Positions 25,114 to 38,027 of a stretch of DNA of 64,000 bases are shown piece after piece (the first letter of the stretch is position 1; each line of letters opens with the position of its first letter). The DNA lies in NCBI GenBank assembly GCA_015698045.1, contig BLAL01000011.1, positions 1,304,501 to 1,368,500 of the forward strand. Reading direction: 5' to 3'. This stretch comes from Rhizophagus clarus (lineage: Eukaryota > Glomeromycota > Glomeromycetes > Glomerales > Glomeraceae). A program made the position numbers and the translations under genes. The notes under the pieces are model-generated. The model ran no database searches. It was not told the DNA's origin and saw only the letters and a program-made list of their open reading frames with translations.

Positions 25114-25940
25114 TTTTTCAAATACTGTTTATATATTAAAATTGGTAAGGGAGTAAGGGCGAATTTCAAGCGAAAATTAGGGATGACGAAATTTATACAA
25201 GGTTTAATAAGGATTAAATAGGATATATTAATACCAAAAAATCGCATAATTTGCCATTTCCAGGAAGTTCCGGAGAAATACTAGATCGCAACCGGGAATT
25301 TACGGACCAATGAGATGAGCTTACGATTTGAAACAAACCAGAAAATCATTCTCGATGAGGAATCGATTTTTTTTTTTTACATGTAATATAAATACTTATC
25401 ACCTGATGCAAATCGTCGCAAATAAAAACATATCGCCTGATCTATTAAGAATAGTTTATTGTGCCATTTTTAAATATATATCTCTGGATCATTATTAATG
25501 TTTTGGGCAACTCAAAAATTCTTTCTTTTTACGGCATTTTTTTGCGGATCATCCTGCTATGGCGCAAGATTGGGACAATGATTAATCTATAAATTAATAT
25601 AAAAACCGAATGATCAACAAAAACGCGCATGGGAAAAAAAGAGCATAATTTATCATAAGAATAAACGCTATTTTCATTATCGAGTCGAATGTTTGATAAT
25701 CGCAATCCCTAAAATCTATATTTTTGCTTAAAAATTGTAATGTAGATCTTTTGAATTCGGCCAAATTTAAACCCGAATTTTTAATTTTGCCAAGAAGTGT
25801 TACATCATGATTACAGTATAATGATGAAATTTGTAATTCAAAATAAATATGATGTAAAAATTCATCACGATCGTAATTATCAAATTTATAAAAACTGATT
25901 CGTTTTTCTGGAGAAATTTCTGAAAAAAAAAAGCATTAAG
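25114..25940. promoter_or_regulatory. Divergent region between kinase and H+-ATPase genes
   Basis: About 830 bases separate the two start codons. A ten-base T run lies near 25,370. No specific promoter element could be assigned. Confidence 0.4.
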
Positions 25941-28900
25941 ATGGATGATAACAGCAATGAAAACAATGATGACAGCCAAAAACGTACAGAATTTTCAAAA
26001 TCACAAGAAAAAGAGAAGCCATCGCAAGCAGAGCATGAACCAACTCCTATGCCAAAAAATAAAGATAAGCGTAAGGAGGATAAACGTGAGGTAAGGTAAT
26101 ATAAGTGGTGTATAAAACACATGCTTATCGAGTACACTTATTTTTACAACCTTATATAGAATGATAGGGACGAAGATGATCATGATATACAAGTAACGGA
26201 TGAAATACCTCCAGATGTAGAAGAACTCTTGCATACAGATTCAAAAACAGGCTTATCAACGGAAGAAGCTCAAACTCGTTTAGATAGGTTTGGTAGAAAC
26301 GAAATCTCGGAATATAAACAGTAAGCACTATTATGTAAAATTAGTCGATTTTCAATATCTCTAGTAACCTCGTATCAAAATTTTTCATTATTAAAGGAAT
26401 CGAATCTTAAAATTTTTATCATACTTTCAAGGTTCAATAGCTTATTTAATTGAAATAACATGTATAGTAGCAGCAATAGTAAAAGATTGGACAGACTTTG
26501 GTATAATTCTTGCTCTGTTATTTGTTAATGCGACTATTGGATTTGTCGAAGAAACACGTGCCGAATCAGCTTTAGATGCTTTGAAACAATCACTAGCATT
26601 AAAAACGAGGGTAAAGCGGGATGGAAAATTAGTTGAATTAGAAGCAGCGGAATTAGTGCCGGGAGACATCGTTGCACTACGTATAGGTGACATTATACCC
26701 GCAGATTGTAGACTGTTGGGTATTGGGATATCTGGTTCAGAAACAGAAACCTACTTGAACGTAGATCAATCTGCATTGACCGGTGAAAGTTTACCTGTAA
26801 ATCGTAAAAAAGGCGATTGTGTTTTTTCGAGGTAATTCCAATTAGAAAAGTTTTGTAATATTATTTTTTTTTTTTTTTTTCCGACTTTTTTTTTTTTTAA
26901 CTTTCTAATCATTTTTAGTTCAACGGTTAAGCAAGGTCAAATGTTAGCGGTTGTTTACAAAAGTATATATTGTTCAATATTTGCTACATATATATACTCG
27001 TCCAATGTTAACATTTCATCTTTTCCGTAATTAAATAGCTGGAGCCCAGACATACATCGGTCGTGCCGCTACATTAATGAACATGACAGCTGATCAAGGC
27101 CATTTCCAAAAAATCATAAATCAAATTGGTAACTTCTTGATATTGATTACTGTTTTACTTGTTACCATAATATTCGTTTATCAAGTTGTGAAATTCAGAA
27201 ATACTCCACAAGGAGATGTATTGGTAATTTTGCAAGATGTCTTGGTATTAACAGTCGCCGCGATACCTGTAAGTATTTTATTCGTGTTAGCATTTTTAAT
27301 AAAGTATTCATCAATCTTTTTGTTCGTTTATTAAAGGTTGGATTGCCAACTGTGCTATCCGTTACGATGGCTGTTGGTGCAAAACAACTGGCATCTAAAA
27401 AAGTAATTGTCAAAAGGTTAACTGCTATTGAAGAGTTAGCTTCTGTATCTGTGCTTTGTTCTGACAAGACTGGAACGATGACATTAAATGAACTTAAATT
27501 TGATGAACCCTGGCTATCTACAGGTTACGGAAAGTCCGATATACTTTTATACGCTTATCTTTGTTCTGAACAAAGTACCAATGATGCAATTGAAATGGCT
27601 GTCGTATCCGCAGCAAAGCAAGGACTTGACATTTTGAAGGATCGCGGTGATGACCATGATCATGAGGTTCCTGGTTATAAAACTAAATCATTTACGCCTT
27701 TTAACCCTTCAGTAAAATATTCAAAATCTACTGTAATGAATTTGGAAACTAAAGAAACCTTTCAAATTGTTAAGGGTGCTCCTCAAGTTATTACTAAACT
27801 TGCTGACAGAGAAGATACAACAAAAGTTGTTACTGATTTAGCTAAAAGAGGATTACGAGCATTGGGTGTTGCTAGAACTGTTGATAACGATCCTGATAAA
27901 TGGGAACTGGTTGGATTTATTTGTTTTTTAGATCCGCCTAGACCGGACACTCAGGAAACCATTCAAAAATGCAAAAATCTCGGCGTCAAAATTAAAATGA
28001 TCACCGGTGATCAGGTTATTATTGCTAAGGAAGTGGCTCATAGACTTGGTATGGGAAGAGTCATTTTAGACGCAAATCATTTAGCTGACCCAAATAAATC
28101 ATTGGACGAGATTACTGCACATTGTGAACGTGCTGATGGTTTCGCACAAGTTACCCCCGAACATAAATTTAAAGTCGTGGAACTTTTACAAAAGAAAGGA
28201 TATTTAGTCGGAATGACTGTACGTTTTTAGATAATTGCAATTGACTGATTCATAATTTTAAAAACTAATTATTTAATTTTTTTTTTGCGTCATAAGGGTG
28301 ATGGAGTCAATGATGCTCCCGCGCTTAAGAAGGCTAATGTCGGGATTGCTGTCTCAGGGTGTACTGATGCCGCTCGTTCAGCTTCTGATATTGTTTTATT
28401 AGCTCCGGGATTATCAACCATCGTGGATGGTATTATTACTTCACGGCAGATATTTCAGCGAATGAGATCTTATGCTTTATATAGGATTACGTCTACTATT
28501 CATTTTTTACTATTTTTCTTTTTTATTATTCTGATTTTAGATTGGAAATTACCAGCTATATTATTGATATTGATTGCGATATTAAATGATGCAGCTACTA
28601 TCGTCATATCGGTTGATAATGCCAAGGTTAGCTAATATTATGGAGTACGATATGAAATGAGTTAAATTTTATTAATTTTTTTTTTTTACGCGTTATTTAT
28701 AGATTTCCAATACTCCTGACAAATGGCGTATTGGTCAATTAATTACTTTAAGTTTTCTCTTGGGGATTTGCTTATCTGGTTTTAGTTTTGCACATTATTT
28801 TATCTTTAAAAATGTTATCAAAGTCACTAATGGTATTCATATTTAAATTTTTTGGGGGTTTTTTTTTTCTCAATAAATATAGATGATAATTTTTTTTTTC

Positions 28901-29541
28901 TTTTTAGGACAATTACAAACTGTAATGTATTTACATATATCAAGTGCACCACATTTTATGATATTTTCGACAAGATTAGGAGGATTTTTTTGGGAAAATA
29001 TTCCATCAGTAATGTTTATCGCAGCAATTCTTGGTACACAAATTTTTGCGCTAATAATTTCAGTATTTGGATGGTTATCTCCTAAAATTCCTTTTAAGAT
29101 AGCTATAACGATTCTTTGTGTAAGTACAACACAAATTTCTGATTTGAATAACTACGTAATTCATCTAATTTTATTTTATTGCAGATATCCTTAGGTATAT
29201 TTGTTACTCTCGATGTAGTTAAAGTAATAGTATTTAAATATTGGTCATTTGAATTAACAACAATATTATGGCCTACTCCAAGACGTAGAGCAAAACTAAC
29301 TAGAAGAAATAGAGAAAGAGAAAAACAGAGACAAGTCCAAGGGAATTTTTCAAAATTACAAAAAGTGTTACTTCTAATAAAAGTTATAAGAGCATTTCGT
29401 AATGATGAAAACAATAAAAAGAATGAAAATAATAGTGAAAAGAATGAAAATAATAACGAAGAGAATGAAAATAATAACGAAGAGAATAAAAATGATATAG
29501 AAAATGATGAAAATAATAACGAAAAGAACGAGAGAGAATAA
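25941..29541 (+). CDS. PMA1: Plasma-membrane H+-ATPase, P3A type
   Basis: Proton pump that builds the electrochemical gradient used for nutrient uptake. Ten exons (25941-26090, 26160-26320, 26397-26831, 26919-26962, 27039-27268, 27337-28218, 28297-28626, 28703-28832, 28908-29119, 29185-29541) give 976 residues with all phases agreeing. Landmarks: a Lys/Glu/Asp-rich N terminus; LVPGDIVALRIGDIIPADCR; DQSALTGESLPV; NMTADQGHFQKIINQIGNF; phosphorylation site CSDKTGTMT (Met instead of Leu); DPPRPDT; MTGDGVNDAPALKKANVGIA; and the M6 stretch ending SVDNAK. The C terminus after M10 is unusual: a basic patch (PRRRAKLTRRNREREKQR) and about 45 residues of near-repeats of Asn, Glu and Lys. It does not look like the yeast autoinhibitory tail. 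AM fungi have several such pumps; which one this is cannot be told here. Confidence 0.92.
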
Positions 29542-29915
29542 AAAATAATTAGTACTGTATGAGGTTGTACGATAGTTAGCGTGAAATTAATTTTACATAT
29601 TATTTTTTGTTCATTTATTGTATATTAATAATAATAAAAAAAAAATCAATTCTTATGCGAAATTCCCACAAAAGCCAATCAGTTACTAATAAGGAGAAAA
29701 GTCGCATTCAAAATGGTTAGATGAATGCATACCTTCATAATAGGAATTATTTGGGAACTATTAAAAAAAGAGTTGGCAAAAAATAAAGTTCATGAATAAC
29801 GAAAGTATCCCTTTGATTTTTTCATGAAAGTTCTGTGCCAAATAAAGAGAAAAGATAATGTGCCGCAGTAATTAACCCAAACAAGAAACATAGGAACATC
29901 TATATCTTCCTTTAT
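29542..29915. other. 3' flank of the H+-ATPase gene
   Basis: A/T-rich sequence after the stop codon. Nothing else recognised. Confidence 0.4.
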
Positions 29916-30161
29916 TTAACGAATTAACGAAAAACTCAATTGGTTACACGAATAACAGTTTTTTTTTCCGCGGCGATGTGATTCACGTGATATAAAATTG
30001 GCGTATCGACGTATCGTCCAAGTTGTTTCATTTTTTATCACAAACATTTCATTCAAAGCCATATAAAGAGCCACACCCAGATCACGATTCACAAATTCCA
30101 AATCAGGATCGAAGCTAAGCGCAATTTTCGTAAGCAACATGAAATGCATCATACCTATCAT
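29916..30161 (-). other. Possible terminal exon of a small unknown gene
   Basis: An 81-codon open frame follows a plausible acceptor (TTTCATTTCAG at about 30,170 on the minus strand). It reads LTKIALSFDPDLEF, then NRDLGVALYMALNEMF, and ends with a basic stretch and CYSCNQ. The composition is protein-like rather than random A/T. No upstream exon could be joined with confidence and no family is recognised. It may be a gene remnant. Confidence 0.3.
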
Positions 30162-30614
30162 ACCTGAAATGAAATTCTGTATCAGATAAAAGATAGGTTG
30201 AATATCTGATTTTGGTTTGATCTGGATATCACATTCTTATGATATCATAATCATGAAGGAAAGAAAGGGTTTTATTTTCTTTGTTTATTGCGGGAAGTAA
30301 ATCCGACAAGCATAAAATTGCACGATTATCATAAGCTTTTTACAAGAAGTGCATTAATATCTCTCATATCTCTCTTCTATTATAGCAGATTGTCTACAAG
30401 TTAATGTACTATACCCCGCCACAATTTTAAACTGCGGTCTCTAAAATTTTACGTGTTACCATTTTCCCTTATAAGGCTATTATGTGTTGCAAATCACTTA
30501 TGATATTTTGATTCTTGGTGCCGTGCGAGCAACGTCACTAAGAAAGAAAAAACTTTTTTTTTTTCTCTTTAATACTTGTTCTTTTATACTTAAAAGATTA
30601 ACGATATTAGAATA
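30162..30614. promoter_or_regulatory. Upstream region of the dynein light intermediate chain gene
   Basis: About 450 bases before the start codon, ending in a T-rich stretch (about 30,550). No specific element identified. Confidence 0.35.
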
Positions 30615-33071
30615 ATGGCACCTAAATCAGGAGAAATTTCGCTGGTCGACGACAAAGATTCCTTAACTAAAGAGACTTCTTTGTCAGCAAACGAAACAGA
30701 GGAAATTTGGTCTTCTATCCTTAAAGGGGTTGCATCCTCAAAAATCGTTCCCACAAAGAATTTATTGATTTTAGGTTTGTTTATTTATTTAAGAATCCAT
30801 AGAAAAAGTGTTTAAATGAATGGCTAGTAGCTTCATTTTTACTGTAGGAGTGTAGCTAACAAAGAGGTCACGTGTTTATTCTACTCAAATTCAAGGCGAC
30901 AGAGAATCAGGAAAATCTGCCCTCATCCGACACCTCAAAGGTGTCGAGGATGAAGAGACTTTTGAGGTTCCTAATGCTAACGGTACTATGTCAAAAAGTG
31001 TTGGTACTGGAACTGACGACAATTCTCCCGTTGACAAACATTCGAATAATGAATTGGCTTTAAGTTATACTTTTGTAGAAGTAAAGGATGACGAAGCAGA
31101 AGGTAGTGGTTAATATATTATTTAATGTTAAGGATGATTAGTTAAAGTTATTATGATGATAATTATTTTAAGCGAAAGAAAAAATATTGCAATGATTCTC
31201 GATTTGTTTTTTTTATACTAATATTTATTTCATAAAAATCAAGATACGCTTACTCGTCTTGGAATATACCAGCTCGCTGGTTCTCATGAATCCTATCATT
31301 CTCTACTTCGGTTTGCACTTAATTATTCTACTCTTCCAGACTCCCTCGTTGTAATTGTTTTAGATTGGGCACGTCCCTGGACTTTTATTGAAACATTACA
31401 ACGATGGATCAAATTTTTAGAAGTAGGGATTGAGAATATAAAAAAAGAAGGTAGCAGTGGGTCCAAAGACGGTTGGACTAAGGGAAAGGTTGTTGTTCAA
31501 GAACTAAAGGAGTCCAGTAAGTAAAAATTTTTTTTTTCACGTTATTTGCCATTCTTCTTTCCTTTCGTTCTTTCTATTTTTTTTTTAATTTATTTTTTTA
31601 TTTCATGTTGGAATTCCATAGTCGAACGTTTTATTCAAACTTATTCCGAACCAGATTCTACAAATCAAAATGCAGCAGCAGTTAATAGTGAAAGTGATGA
31701 TATTGCATTGCCATTGGGCCCTGGAGTCTTAACTACGAATTTGGCTGTACCATTAGTGGTGGTTTGTACTAAGGTATATTTCAATATCTTGTGCAAAAAA
31801 AAAGAAAAAAAAAAAAATAATTAAAATTAATTTAATACATACATACACATATATATATATTCGTAGTCCGATAAGATAAGTTCTTATCTTGAACGTGAAT
31901 TAGACTACAAAGAAGAACAATTTGATTACATACAGCAATGCTTAAGGACAATCTGTCTTAAATGTAAGTGTTAATCATTTACTGGAATATAAATTTCCTA
32001 TCTTAATTAAAATTTTAATTTATTTAGATGGCGCTGCACTCTTTTACACAACTACAAGGCTTCCTCAGACATTTACCAATCTTAGACAATATATCCTTCA
32101 TCGACTAATTGGTGTTAGGTCCTCGTCCAGTGATACCAAATCTGCGTTTGCCTTTAATATTAAGGCAAATTACGTTGATCGTGACAGTGTATTGGTTCCC
32201 GCTGGTTCGGATTCTTGGACAGTAATTAAATTTTTAAAAGAAGGGTTCGATTGTAGTGAATTACTTCAAGGTTGGAACCTGGACATGGGTGAGAAAACTG
32301 CTACAGAAGAAGATACTGGTGAAAAAATCAGCGCTAAAAAAGTATACGAAGAAATTATTGTTCATGAAGACCTTGATAAAGTATGTGATTATTTCGATGG
32401 GAAATATATTACGTGAAATTTTTTTAAAATTTTTTTCTGCCTTATAGCCGCTATCGGTTCAAACTACTATCGAAGCAGAAGATGAACAGGATTTCTTCCA
32501 AAGACATTATGATACCTTACAAAGAGCTAATAGTGAACGTCCGCCTCCACCTTCAGTTGTTGGACCAATGGCAGCTCCCAGTTATCCATATGGTGATATT
32601 GGTGCAGATATCCCCGATCTTGATAATTCTTCACCTAAAGTTCCTTCAAGAACTAATGTAAATATTTTATTTTATTTATTATTTGGCAAATTAAATTGAT
32701 TTCGGAATTTAATTAATCAATAATTCAAATTTCAGCAAAGCCCTCAGGCCAAAAATACTTTACCGCAACAAGGTACAACCACTGTTATTCCAAATGGGAA
32801 TACAACAGTTCCTCCTACAAATGGATCTGCACCTAATGAGAATCAGAACCAAAATCAGAATCCAAATAATCAGAACGAAGTTCTTGCCAACTTTTTCCAA
32901 AATTTACTTTCGAAAAGGACAAATGCTCCAGGGGTCTCTCCAACACCATCAAAGGATTCAGTTATCAACCCTGCAATTAACAAACAAGATAGGCAAAAGG
33001 TAGAAAAAGAATTAGACAAGTTGAGAAATATGCCTAATGCGACTACTGCATCCAGTATGGCTGGAAAGTAA
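30615..33071 (+). CDS. Cytoplasmic dynein light intermediate chain
   Basis: Subunit of the dynein motor that links the heavy chain to cargo adaptors, so relevant to nuclear and organelle transport along hyphae. Eight exons (30615-30774, 30896-31102, 31244-31516, 31622-31773, 31867-31963, 32028-32380, 32448-32657, 32736-33071) encode about 595 residues. The Ras-like domain shows a P-loop GDRESGKS directly after the exon 1-2 junction, LGIYQLAG in place of the switch-2 DxxG region, VVIVLDWARPWTFIETLQRW, and an NKxD-like stretch VVVCTKSDK. The family's YGAALFYTTTR stretch follows. The C-terminal part from about residue 430 is disordered, rich in Asn, Gln and Pro, and ends with a short predicted helix (KQDRQKVEKELDKLRN), the place where adaptor-binding helices sit in animal homologues. 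Identity is firm. Confidence 0.9.
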
Positions 33072-34336
33072 ATAATATAGTAAGAGTGCTAATACAGCAT
33101 TCTTAATTTATTTCTTTCATTTACCAATCACAAGATTTACTGGAACAATTTTATTTTGATTTTATTATAAAATTTTACTGGTTTGTTTACCAGGTTTTAT
33201 ACAAAATACCTTAAATATTTTTTATGAAACCCTTTTATTTTCAATTATATACATAATTCAAGTTTTTATATTTTGATTATTTACCAAAATAAACTTTTTC
33301 TTTTACATATTTTTATATACAAATTTTGTAGTATTTTGTATAATTTTGCTTTCATTTTTTCCATTTTTCATTATTTTATTTTCTACTTAAATATGAAATT
33401 GATCAATAATAATCAGTTTTATTTTTTTTGTCCTTTATATTATCCTTTAAAAAAATGAATTTTGAAAAATATTATTTATTATTTATATTATATTTTTTTT
33501 GGATTATATATTTATATAGTGATTTTTAAGATTTATTTTAAGTGATTATAGATATAATTAATTTGTGAAAACTATTAAAAAAATATATATATATATAAAA
33601 TTGCCTATTAGGTATTAAAAAAAAATAAATATATTATATTTATCCATGATTAAAAAATTGCTATTTAATTTTAATAAATATTTAATTTAATAAGTCAGAT
33701 TTAATATAAATCTTAAAAAATTTTTAAAAAATTATCTAAATAAATAAATTACAATTACAGCTGGTTTGATAATTTATTTAAATTTTTTTTACTTTTTGCA
33801 ATGTATTTATATATTTATTAGAAATTTAAACTGAATATATTTGTTATAAAAATATAAGTATATATAAAAAACTACCTTATGCATATACTGTTGATTATAT
33901 AATTTTTTTATATAGATAGTCTTATTTAATAAAATAATACACTTTTAAATATATAATTCTTATAGTCTAAGAAAAAAAATATGAGAAATCTACTATATTA
34001 TATTACTTTTTTAAAGTAATGCCAACTATCTTATATAAGATAATATCAATACTTATCAACTTTTATTCAAGATTTAGATTCTTATATAATTTTTGAATTT
34101 AAGTTAATATTTTAACTTCTTTTTCTATAATAAATAATTCAGATTTCTGCAATTATTATCTGACTTTAAATCACTTTTATAGTTTTTAGTTTTACATTTT
34201 GATTACATTTATTAGTAATAATCTTATTTTTAGCAATTTTTTTCTGTTTAAAAACAGTTGGAAGGGTGTAATAATATTATAATATATAGGATAAAATGGG
34301 GGTTTTGAAACAAAATTTTTAAATAAATTATATAAA
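33072..34336. other. Very AT-rich gap before the transposon
   Basis: About 1.27 kb of almost pure A/T with no coding frame. It contains the 3' flank of the dynein gene and the left flank of the large transposon. TA repeats occur near 33,585. Confidence 0.5.
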
Positions 34337-34338
34337 TA

Positions 34339-35010
34339 CATCAGGAAATTTTATAGCGTGAAAAATTGCATAAGTTTACGATTTTGTAAGTTTACGAAAG
34401 TTTATGGCATAATATTTCAAAAAATTTCAAAATATTACATAAGTTTACAATTTTGTAAGATTTATGTGATATTATGGTTAAAATATTTCAAAAATTTACG
34501 AAACTGTAAACTTGCGTAATATTACGGTTAAAATATTTTGAAAATTTACAAGACTGTAAACCTGCGTAATATTACGGTTAAAATATTTCAAAAATTTACG
34601 AGAATGTAAACCTGCGTAATATTACAGTTAAGATATTTTGAAAATTTACGAAACTGTAAACCTGCGTAATATTATGGTTAAAATATTTTGAAAATTTACG
34701 AGACTGTAAACCTGCGTAATATTATGGTTAAAATATTTCAAAAATTTACAAAACTGTAAACCTGCGTAATATTACGGTTAAAATATTTTGAAAATTTACG
34801 AGACTGTAAAACTGTAAACCTGCGTAATATTACGGTTAAAATATTTCAAAAATTTACGAGATTGTAAATCTGCGTAATATTACAGTTAAAATATTTCAAA
34901 AATTTACGAGACTGTAAACCTGCGTAATATTACGGTTAAAATATTTTGAAAATTTATGAGACTGTAAACCTGTGTAATATTACAGTTAAAATATTTTGAA
35001 AATTTAATAT
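34339..35010. repeat. Subterminal tandem repeats, end A of the outer element
   Basis: About ten copies of a 50-bp unit whose core is CTGTAAACCTGCGTAATATT followed by ACGGTTAAAATATTT. One unit has a small duplication (near 34,800). The same unit is found inverted at 51,060-51,330, at the matching end of the inner element. Repeats like these are transposase-binding sites in CACTA elements. Confidence 0.85.
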
Positions 35011-35400
35011 TACTATTTGATCGTTAAAGCTACATATGCAATAGAACGTATACAAGGAGCATGTAATACTATTGAATAATTAAAAATAATATAAACACCT
35101 TTTCTTTTATATAAACACCTTTTTTTTAAGTTTGGGAAAGTAAATTTATTTTTATTTACAAATTTTTTATTATTTACAATTTTTATGTTAAAATTAAAGT
35201 AAATTCTAATTTTTATTATAACTTAATAAAAAAATACATATTTGATACTTGTTCACTACTATTTTATAAAATAGTACCCAGGCTGTACAGCGTGGACGTC
35301 AGTATCAGTCACAGCCCAAAAAAATGTGAGTCTTCAGCCAATATTTGGTACAGACTGGGCCTAGCTACTCACTTAATAAATAATAAAAAAATAAAAATAA

Positions 35401-37188
35401 TTATCTTCTACAATATGTAGGTAAGTTTCTCCTTCTCCTATAATCATCACGCATGACTAAAATTGATCAAATTTAAAATATAAACGTAAATATTAATTAT
35501 AAATTTTATTATAGTATAATTACCTGGCCTCTCCCAAAATCTCGTTCTAAATTCGCGATAATATCTTTGGCTGGTACGCATCCACAGCTGCCGCCCAGGG
35601 TTACCATTACGATAAAGGACATAGTTCTAAATATCAAAATCAGTTTGAATATTCGATAAATACATTTAATTTATATGAATGTAATTTTATTTATTTACTT
35701 ACATGGTAATCCCTGACGAGGTTTCTCTACTTTTGGCTGCATTGTTGCCCAACAACCCTTGTTTAAAATATTCTATTTATTCTGATTCAATTAAATGGAT
35801 TGGTTAATTTGAATTTAAATTTTAACGCTGATTGTCAACTCTTTCCGCTGATCCTTTGTCCATTTTTTTCCAAGAAGTTTGGAAGAAAAGTATGAGGACT
35901 TTTTGCCTTCGAGTGGTTGTAGAAGGTCTTTTTGATATTGTAAGATGACCTACAGAGTCTCGTATCTTGGTCTAAAGTATTCGTTCAAGTCCCAACAGCT
36001 TGCTACAAGTAGAAATGTTATTGTTAAGTCGGGAACACACCAATAATGGGATAAGATAAATAGACCATACGAACGTTTCTCTGGACTTTCTGAAAGGTTT
36101 TCTAGTAGTGTGTCCAGTTCCTACGCCTTTAAAGTCTAACTGGCCAAGTGGTTTGCAGTTCAGACTCTCGTTTTTGGAAGATGTCCTAAGGTCTTAGTTT
36201 TACGGCTCATTAGTTGAAGTTTATGACTGGTTCTGAGGTTGAGTTGTTTCTTTTTATAAGGTGGTGTAGGTGTAAGGGATGGTTTGGTGTTTACATCAGA
36301 TTTTTTCTCAGCGAAAGTTGGGTTTTTCCTGCGGTTTTTTTTTGTTTTTTCTTTTCAGTCATTTTTTTTGGTGTAATGTTATTTTTGTTGGGGGATGAGA
36401 GGGTACTGGAAAATTTGATCGACAGTAGGTTTGGTGATTTTCAAAATCGATCAGCATTCGGGTGATTTTTTATTTAAGAGGGTGATTTCAGGTGCTGCAG
36501 TTTTTGTAGCATGCTGATCAGGTGAGTCACATGCAGGACCATCATCAAATCCTTACCTAAGTAGATCCATAGTCTTTAAGGACTGTTTTGTCTTGACGCT
36601 GGTAAAATAGGTTTGTGTATTCGTGGTATGTGGTCACCAGGAGAAGTTGCTATGGGCTTCGGCTTCTTTTGCTCTAACAGTACTTGTGATATTCCCGGAT
36701 GGTTTTTTGTCAACGTTTACCGTGGATAGGGGATCTTATGAAGAGAGTGTAAAGCATAGTTGCCTATACGCTAGTTAAGATATATTAGTGGGTAGGATCT
36801 GTAGTTATTTGCCAGAGATTCTTTTTCTTATAATAGTTTTAGCATTTCTTGCATGTAATTTTTTGGGAGACTATTTGTTCTTTGTATGTTATACTCTTTT
36901 GTGCATGCACGAGAAAGAAATTTCTCCTTAAGTCGCTATCAGAATTGCAATAAAGTATAAAGCAACACGCTGTCTTTAAACTTGAATTTAAATTCTTTCT
37001 TAAAGAAATTATAAATATTAGTCATATGAACCTATTGGCAACAGAGTCCCAAAAATCATAGTGGCTTCTACCATTAATATTGTGGTAGGTGCGGTTTCTG
37101 TCTTGGCTATATCAATACGTTTGTCCATTATAGCCCAGTTCCAATGGACGTTATAGTGGGAATGACATGAACGTGTGTGGCGAGGCAT
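35401..37188 (-). pseudogene. Myb/SANT-like DNA-binding protein gene of the outer element, broken
   Basis: Minus-strand counterpart of the gene at 41,876-50,666. The start MPRHTRSCHSHYNVHWNW is at 37,188 and later exons read NYVLYRNGNPG and RYYREFRTRFWER. It ends with a basic tail at 35,401. A one-base deletion near 37,115 shifts the frame relative to the inner copy, and a decayed LINE remnant (35,823-36,983) sits in its first intron. The intact protein would be about 128 residues. The tryptophan spacing (WNW, FWD, KWRNL) suggests a Myb/SANT or MADF-like fold; I infer DNA binding from that only. Confidence 0.6.
35823..36983 (+). mobile_element. Decayed LINE remnant inside the outer element
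   Basis: Lies between two copies of TTGAATTTAAATT (about 35,808-35,822 and 36,984-36,997), at the same site where the full LINE sits in the inner element. Its 5' edge (TTTCCGCTGATC, then TGTCCATTTTTT) matches the inverse of the inner LINE's 5' edge near 50,200. Its 3' part shares short matches such as GCATAGTTGC and GGAGACTAT. The middle has no usable ORF; the G/T-rich frame at 36,214-36,465 is not convincing protein. About 7 kb are missing compared with the inner copy. Confidence 0.55.
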
Positions 37189-37900
37189 TATTAGTTTAGA
37201 TTTGATTTTTATAATTTGATTTTGGGATGAGTAAAAATTTGAAAGAAAGTCGTAAATGTCACTTTAAATAAACTTTGAACAATACCTTTTTAGTTTGATT
37301 TTATTTCTCGTTTCAATTAAAATTTAATTTATTACACTTTTCATCATTAAACATATTAATTAAATCTCATGCAGATATGAATTATTTAAATATAAATATC
37401 ATGATTAAATCAAAAAATAAAAAAAATCTTAGTTTGATTTCAATTTCATTTCAATTAAAAATAATTGAAAATCATATACATGTTTAATTGTTTTAAATAT
37501 AAATATCAATATATCATATTTAAAAATAAAACAATTTATTATTAGCACATTCTATTAAATTTTAAATATTTCGCATACATTTCTTAAAAAAATTAATTTT
37601 TTTTAATCAATTTAATTAAAAATAATTATATTCTGATTAAATATTTTGCGTACATTTCTTAAAAAAATCATAAAAAAAATCTTGTACATCGTACATGCAA
37701 TTACTAAATATCATCCCCCTTGTGATAAATAAAAAATTACGCAACACAAATTCAACACAAATTCAACATAAATTTAACAAATTTAACAAAATTTAGCCAA
37801 AATTAATAATTTTTTACCAGAATTATCAACACAAATTGAACACAAATTTCAGTCACGATTTATTTATGTCACACTTGCGTTGTTAATAATTAAATAAATA
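36985..37900. repeat. Inverted partner of 41,290-42,068
   Basis: This segment reads as the inverse complement of 41,290-42,068 with scattered differences. It is the same internal part of the transposon family in opposite orientation. It includes the start of the Myb-like gene and a run of CAACACAAATTCAACAC-type short repeats at 37,740-37,850. The latter reappear at 41,310-41,440 and 56,840-56,970. Confidence 0.8.
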
Positions 37901-38027
37901 AATCTGCATTTTATTTATGATTTGCAAAACGTGACCATAATTCTTTTAAGGATATAATTTTATTAAAATAAATCAAAACTCCTATATCAAGTGACTAAAA
38001 AATATATTTATTTACGAAATATTCATT

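Noticed and set aside
34495..34995. Regular 50-bp repeats that could be mistaken for a CRISPR array
   Set aside because: Units are directly adjacent with no variable spacers, lie at a transposon end, recur inverted at the partner element, and the genome is eukaryotic.
36214..36465. 83-codon G/T-rich plus-strand frame
   Set aside because: It lies in the decayed LINE remnant, is rich in Phe and Val by composition, and matches no LINE ORF part.
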